NCBI GenBank assembly: GCA_013180625.2
Contig: SNVD02014626.1
Location: 1 to 64,000 of the forward strand
Direction: 5' to 3'
From: Boswellia sacra
Taxonomy: Eukaryota; Streptophyta; Magnoliopsida; Sapindales; Burseraceae
DNA length: 64,000 nt
The translations under genes were made by a program, and so were the position numbers. Every line of letters starts with the position of its first letter. Positions within the stretch are counted from its first letter, which is position 1. Shown piece by piece: positions 59,952 through 64,000 of the stretch. Under the pieces are notes generated by a model, which was not told the DNA's origin, did not search any database, and saw nothing but the letters and a program-made list of their open reading frames with translations.

Positions 59952-60206
59952 ATGGCCAGAAATGGTATGGTGATACTTGTAATGACAACCATCATGTTAT
60001 ACATACTTCCCACAGTCCTTATGCAATCAGACTGCTTAAATAACTGTGGTGATCTGTGCCGTTCAGCATGCCGTCCTTATGCATCAGCTATTTGCAGTCC
60101 AATCTGCGTTGACGTAGCAGTCGCTTGTGGAACTTGCGAAAATGTTGCTAGGGCAAGTTGCGCTAACAGTTGTATCCAAGGTTGTTCAGCAAATTGTCGA
60201 GTGTAA
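59952..60206 (+). CDS. Small secreted 12-cysteine peptide (unrecognised family)
   Basis: 84 codons from ATG 59952, single exon, stop TAA. Residues 1-5 are short and basic (MARNG), 6-24 hydrophobic (MVILVMTTIMLYILPTVLM), a good signal peptide; the mature part would start near QSDC. The 59-residue mature part has 12 Cys, with gaps 3-3-3-7-3-6-2-7-3-3-3, an almost mirror-symmetric pattern of CxxxC pairs. CxxxC pairs recall alpha-hairpinin folds, but the count and spacing match no family I know (not defensin, thionin, nsLTP or snakin). An upstream in-frame ATG (59919) would add a charged stretch before the signal, so the inner start is preferred. A TATA box, short leader and 3' polyadenylation motifs support a live gene. 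Export to the apoplast and a defence or signalling role are inference. Confidence 0.7.
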   Translation: MARNGMVILVMTTIMLYILPTVLMQSDCLNNCGDLCRSACRPYASAICSPICVDVAVACGTCENVARASCANSCIQGCSANCRV

Positions 60207-60439
60207 AATCCACCTGTTTCCGTTATATCTATGCGTGGTATGTATAAATCTTAGACTGCATAACATTACCTCATATTTTATTTTCTTTATAACTTACATC
60301 TCAAATATTTTCTCCATATATGAAGTTGAGATAAACAGAAACTTGGTTTTACTTTTGCCACTACTGAATTGCCTCGATTTCAATTATTTTTGCAGTTTCT
60401 ATGAGGCTAAAGGATATCCAGGCTCTGGGTTTCTCAGAA

Positions 60440-60472
60440 TAAAACGCCTTCTCATGTACTGTTTGAATAAAA
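60440..60472 (+). terminator. Polyadenylation signals of the peptide gene
   Basis: Two AATAAA motifs, at about 60439 (CAGAATAAAACG) and 60467 (TTGAATAAAAAC), 235-265 bases after the stop, are fit for a plant 3' end. Confidence 0.5.
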
Positions 60473-60529
60473 ACTGGACATCTCGTGTGCACGGTCCAGT
60501 TCTTTTACAGATTGAATAATTTGGATTTT

Positions 60530-61204
60530 CAGGCATTATAACCTTTGGGGTTGACCACTTGTACTTTTTTTACTATTTATTGGAAAATCAAATATTACGA
60601 TGCTTATTATTATTATATGCTACATTTTTGCTCTCCCTCTCTCTTTCTCTCTACTATTGTTCCTATTCCAAATAATTATTTTCAATCGACGAGTACATCT
60701 CTTTTAAGAGGAAAATTAAAGAATCAGATGCATGCCATATCTTGCACAATAATCGTGTGAATACATATTATTTGTGCAATGGCAAATAAAAAAGTTAAGA
60801 ATACAAATGTTTATGTAAGTTAACTTAAACTATAAGTGGGAAAAAAAAAAAGAATCTAACCTTAAACAAAGATACTGAGAGAGTAACAATTAAAGGGTTA
60901 AATAAAAAAAAATATGTGTACAATAATACGAGAAGGGCTGTTTAACATAATAAATTTGATAAGAATTTTAAAACCTTATCTTGATGCACTCATATATTTC
61001 TATTTATGGAGAGATTGAGTAAGGGTTTTGCTTCAATATACAAATTAAGCTAATAACTCTATAATTCAAATCTCTATGTGTGGGGTCTAACTATCCCTAT
61101 TGAAGGGTATGTAATTATCAATTTAAAGATATTTCAATATTGTGATAGGGGAACAATGTAGTTGAAGGTACGTATAAGATTATATTTTCCATGGTAGTAT
61201 CGAA
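60530..61204. other. AT-rich intergenic sequence, nothing seen
   Basis: No gene, terminal repeat or tandem array recognised. A short CT run (about 60633-60652) is present. Confidence 0.4.
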
Positions 61205-61214
61205 AGTGTTGTTT

Positions 61215-61985
61215 CTCAACTGTAACCATTAATTTAATGGTAATAGGGACCAAATTAACTTTTGAAACTTTAAATACGCTATGCTTTACTTGGCCATCAG
61301 CTCTTCCTTGTTTTCTATTAAAATTATGATTATAATTAAATTCTGTTTTTTTATTATTATTCTTTATTGGTTTCAACTCCCTTCCAAAGGAAACAATTCC
61401 TCAATCGCAATAAACTTCAATCCATGGCCGAATCCAATATAATTAATTCATCATTAATTAAGGAAGTCAAAAAATTCGGTAATTTTATTATTATCTCAGT
61501 GTAAGTTTGAAGTGCTGTTTAGTTGGAAAAGGAATAATTAATTGATTATAATTTTATTTATTTCATTAATTTTTAACTCACATTTTTCAATAATTATATT
61601 ATTTTTTAATATAATAAATATGTATAGATGGTTGATATTGAAACCGAAAATTATTTTCTTGAGTTTCCCATTTATGGAAGCAAATCTGATATCAATATTA
61701 AAATCAAATCGTCTTGAATTCAAACATTACATATTATAATTTGCATTTTTCCTTACCTTAAAAATGAGATAAAATTGTCTGGTCTAATGAGATTATGAGA
61801 ATTCTTTTTTTTAATATATGGATTTGAGTGATAAAAGAAAATTGCTTGTAAAAAGTAGAAATCAAAACGAGGAAAACACCACTGCAGAGTCGATCAAGCC
61901 ATTTAGTCGATTGTTAATACTTCACCTTGTAGCTGCCATCGAAATTGCCAAGCGATCATCTTCATTTCCCCTGGCAAAATATGGG
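61215..61985. repeat. Right copy of the diverged duplication
   Basis: Same order of shared blocks as 57361-58665, without the internal 500 bases. The two copies flank the peptide gene in the same orientation, as expected if a segment that included a peptide gene or its promoter was duplicated in tandem and one gene copy was lost. Confidence 0.75.
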
Positions 61986-62401
61986 GTTATGAAGATAAAA
62001 TAATTAAAATCTAATTTATCAAAGCTTAATCAATGAGGTGTATTTAGAAGAATAAATACATAAATCAATTTTTTTGGGGTTATATAAAAATTATTTTGTC
62101 CCAATTTTTATTAAATTATTATTTAGTTAACTCATTGTATTTTGGATATTTAAGTCCAATTTATGTAAAAAGATTAATTAGTTTAAATTAATACAATGCT
62201 TCAGAGGATGTTTTGGCTATAAATTTTCTGTTACTATAACATATGGAAATTGCTGGCAACCAAAGCTTGTAGGTTTATGGTAAAGAGTAATGATACTCTT
62301 CTCAAATTTTTTATCTCAAAACTCATTCTAAATAATGAGTGATATTGTGTGGCACTGCCATATCACTTATCATATCATCCTATGTTACATATATTAAATG
62401 T
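61986..62401. other. AT-rich spacer, nothing seen
   Basis: No coding potential or repeat recognised up to the CACTA-type end at 62402. Confidence 0.4.
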
Positions 62402-62580
62402 CACTACAAGAATTTTTTGCATATTTGTCATTTTACAATTTTTTTATTTGGCGGTTTTTTAAAAAAGTGAGAAATATAACACAGGTGTAGAAGTCAAACC
62501 TGCCTATTCATCTTATTTGTCACTTTTTGTCTTCATTTAATCACATATTTATCACATATTTATAAAAGTGTGACAAGTAT
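62402..62580 (+). mobile_element. CACTA-type left end
   Basis: CACTACAAGAATTTTTTGC at 62402, followed by short inverted or direct words (ATTTGTCA, TTTGTCAC, TGTGACAAG) to about 62575, fits a CACTA terminus with subterminal repeats. The words differ from those at 12008 and 15768, so it is a different family. The element would extend beyond the right edge. Confidence 0.6.
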
Positions 62581-64000
62581 ATGAATATGTAATCTTTCCC
62601 TTTTCCCTCTCACATTTCCCTCTATTTTTTCATTTCCCCCCATCTTCTTATTTTTTCTTTTCAAGTATGCGAAGATAATATTTTGAATTTTAATAAAATA
62701 AAGAAGTTATAAATGTTAAAACATTGATTAAATAATATAATTTGATGTTGCAATTAAAATTAAAAGTTTTAAAATCCTTAAATAAAAGATAATATTATTG
62801 TATATATGAAAAAAAAATTAGATATTAAATTATAGAAAAGCAAAATTTTAAACATGGAAATTGTATGAAATAAATAAGATTATTTTATAATTTCAAATTG
62901 ATCAAAATCACATTATTTAAATTTTTTTGATAAAAATTAAGGAATTAATAATCTCAAATAAATTTTATTTTGAAATAATATAATATTTGTGCTTAAGTAA
63001 AAATTATTATAATTTATTTTAAAAATTAATTTAAACCAAATGGTGCTTCAAAAAACCAATAATGCCAAAATGACGTCGTTTAGGTTGATATTAGCAACAA
63101 ACCCTACATGCCCACTCCTTGATCCACGCTCTTTAGCATTTTCCCTCTTACCCTAGCCGCTCAAACTCATGCTCTCATACTTCTCATTACCCTCATCGTT
63201 CTCATCTCTCTCATCGTCATCATCAACTGATCTCTCCAACTCCATCATCATCATCATTTCATTATCCTCCTCATCTCCATCTTCTCGTTCCCCAATCTTT
63301 GACTCTAACCGTGCTCTAATGATTTCAAAAGTGAAATTTGTAAGGGTTTAGCTCTCAAGAAGTCTCGATCCATGCCCATAGAGCTCTCCGGTCAGTCATT
63401 TTTTCGCAATCTAAATCGCAATTTTCTTTTTTATTTTAGATCCATTGTTGTTGAGCATGTGAACTGAATAATTTTTTAATTGGTTTTAGTAAAACAATTT
63501 CTAGGATTTTATGTTTCGTTTCTAATTTAGTTATGCCCTAATTGTTAGCTAAATAATTTGGGAAGGTTGTGGTGTTTTAACTTTGGTTGTGCTTAATTTG
63601 TACAAATTTTTGCGTTTCGTCATCGGAGGTTCTCAAGTTAACCAAATGTTTGCAGATCATTTTTCCTCTCTCTACAAGTAAAGTTTGATTTCAACTATAA
63701 TTACGTAATATATTTTAATTCCATCCTATTATCCTCTTTAATTCCTCACCACTGGATTTGGGTTTTTATTTTTTGGGATTAATTTCTCATGTGTTCGGGA
63801 AATTCAGGAAAAGATAGAAAATTAGAAAGCTTGATTGTTTCGTTTTTTGTTTGGTTTGATTTCTAAAGAAATCAAATTGAACTCAACTTGCTGTATATTA
63901 TGTGTTAGGCTTAATTTATCAGAGTCCTTCTAAGGCTTAATTTCATTTTTTTTAATATTTAGGATAAAATGATTGTGGTTAAATTTGTTTCAAATGGGAA
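62581..64000. other. Region inside the right-hand CACTA-type unit; gene-like leader without a supported CDS
   Basis: AT-rich to 63050, then GC-richer sequence with ATGACGTCGTTTAGG (63070), AAACCCTA-type and TCATC-rich leader words (63100-63300). This resembles the 5' leader of a plant gene or of an autonomous CACTA transposase gene. The 60-codon Ser-rich frame at 63169-63351 is low complexity and I do not call it a gene. Confidence 0.35.

Noticed and set aside
60127..60519. 130-codon frame overlapping the peptide gene
   Set aside because: It is a shifted frame over the peptide CDS and its 3' untranslated region, with no signal or conserved motif.
61134..61739. Short frames on both strands
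   Set aside because: AT-rich duplicated non-coding sequence; the paired copy does not keep the frames.
63169..63351. Ser-rich 60-codon frame
   Set aside because: Product of a TCATC/TCTCC-rich leader; low complexity with no domain.

Overview
This is nuclear DNA of a flowering plant, most likely a eudicot: AT-rich, made almost entirely of plant LTR retrotransposons and CACTA DNA transposons, with plant gene fragments (L-galactono-1,4-lactone dehydrogenase, a LONELY GUY cytokinin enzyme, a NOG1-type GTPase). No bacterial or organellar operon is visible. Nearly all long open frames are decayed transposon genes; only one small gene near 60 kb looks intact. I cannot name the species.

Layout. (1) 1-10532: tandem array of a Ty1-copia element of the Sirevirus (SIRE/Maximus) type on the minus strand, three LTRs and two internally deleted interiors, running off the left edge. 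(2) 10533-22774: AT-rich DNA with two CACTA-type ends (12008 and a degenerate one at 15768), decayed host-gene fragments (NOG1-like GTPase, last exon of GLDH) and a TNP2 transposase pseudogene. (3) 22775-25607: 3' LTR and pol end of a Tekay-like Ty3-gypsy chromovirus, inserted in the transposase gene and itself cut off. (4) 25608-32579: another SIRE-type element with both LTRs but no RT or RNase H. (5) 32580-54538: a second kind of Sirevirus with an extra env-like ORF after pol. Two nested insertions have perfect 5-bp target duplications: a five-LTR TRIM tandem array in the env-like ORF (CTAGT) and an Athila-type gypsy element in the integrase (TATTT). The Athila element carries a full-length, intron-free LOG coding sequence. 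(6) 54539-64000: AT-rich DNA with a second TRIM copy, a diverged roughly 1 kb duplication flanking a small gene for a 12-cysteine secreted peptide (59952-60206), and a CACTA-type end at 62402.

Order of events: CACTA, then Tekay, then SIRE on the left; Sirevirus, then Athila and TRIM on the right. The junctions at 25607 and 32579 do not match as one insertion, so rearrangement joined the two blocks. No retroelement here looks autonomous. The items most worth following are the LOG cargo in the Athila element, the TRIM array with one target duplication, the stepwise deletion of the SIRE-type elements, and the cysteine-rich peptide gene.
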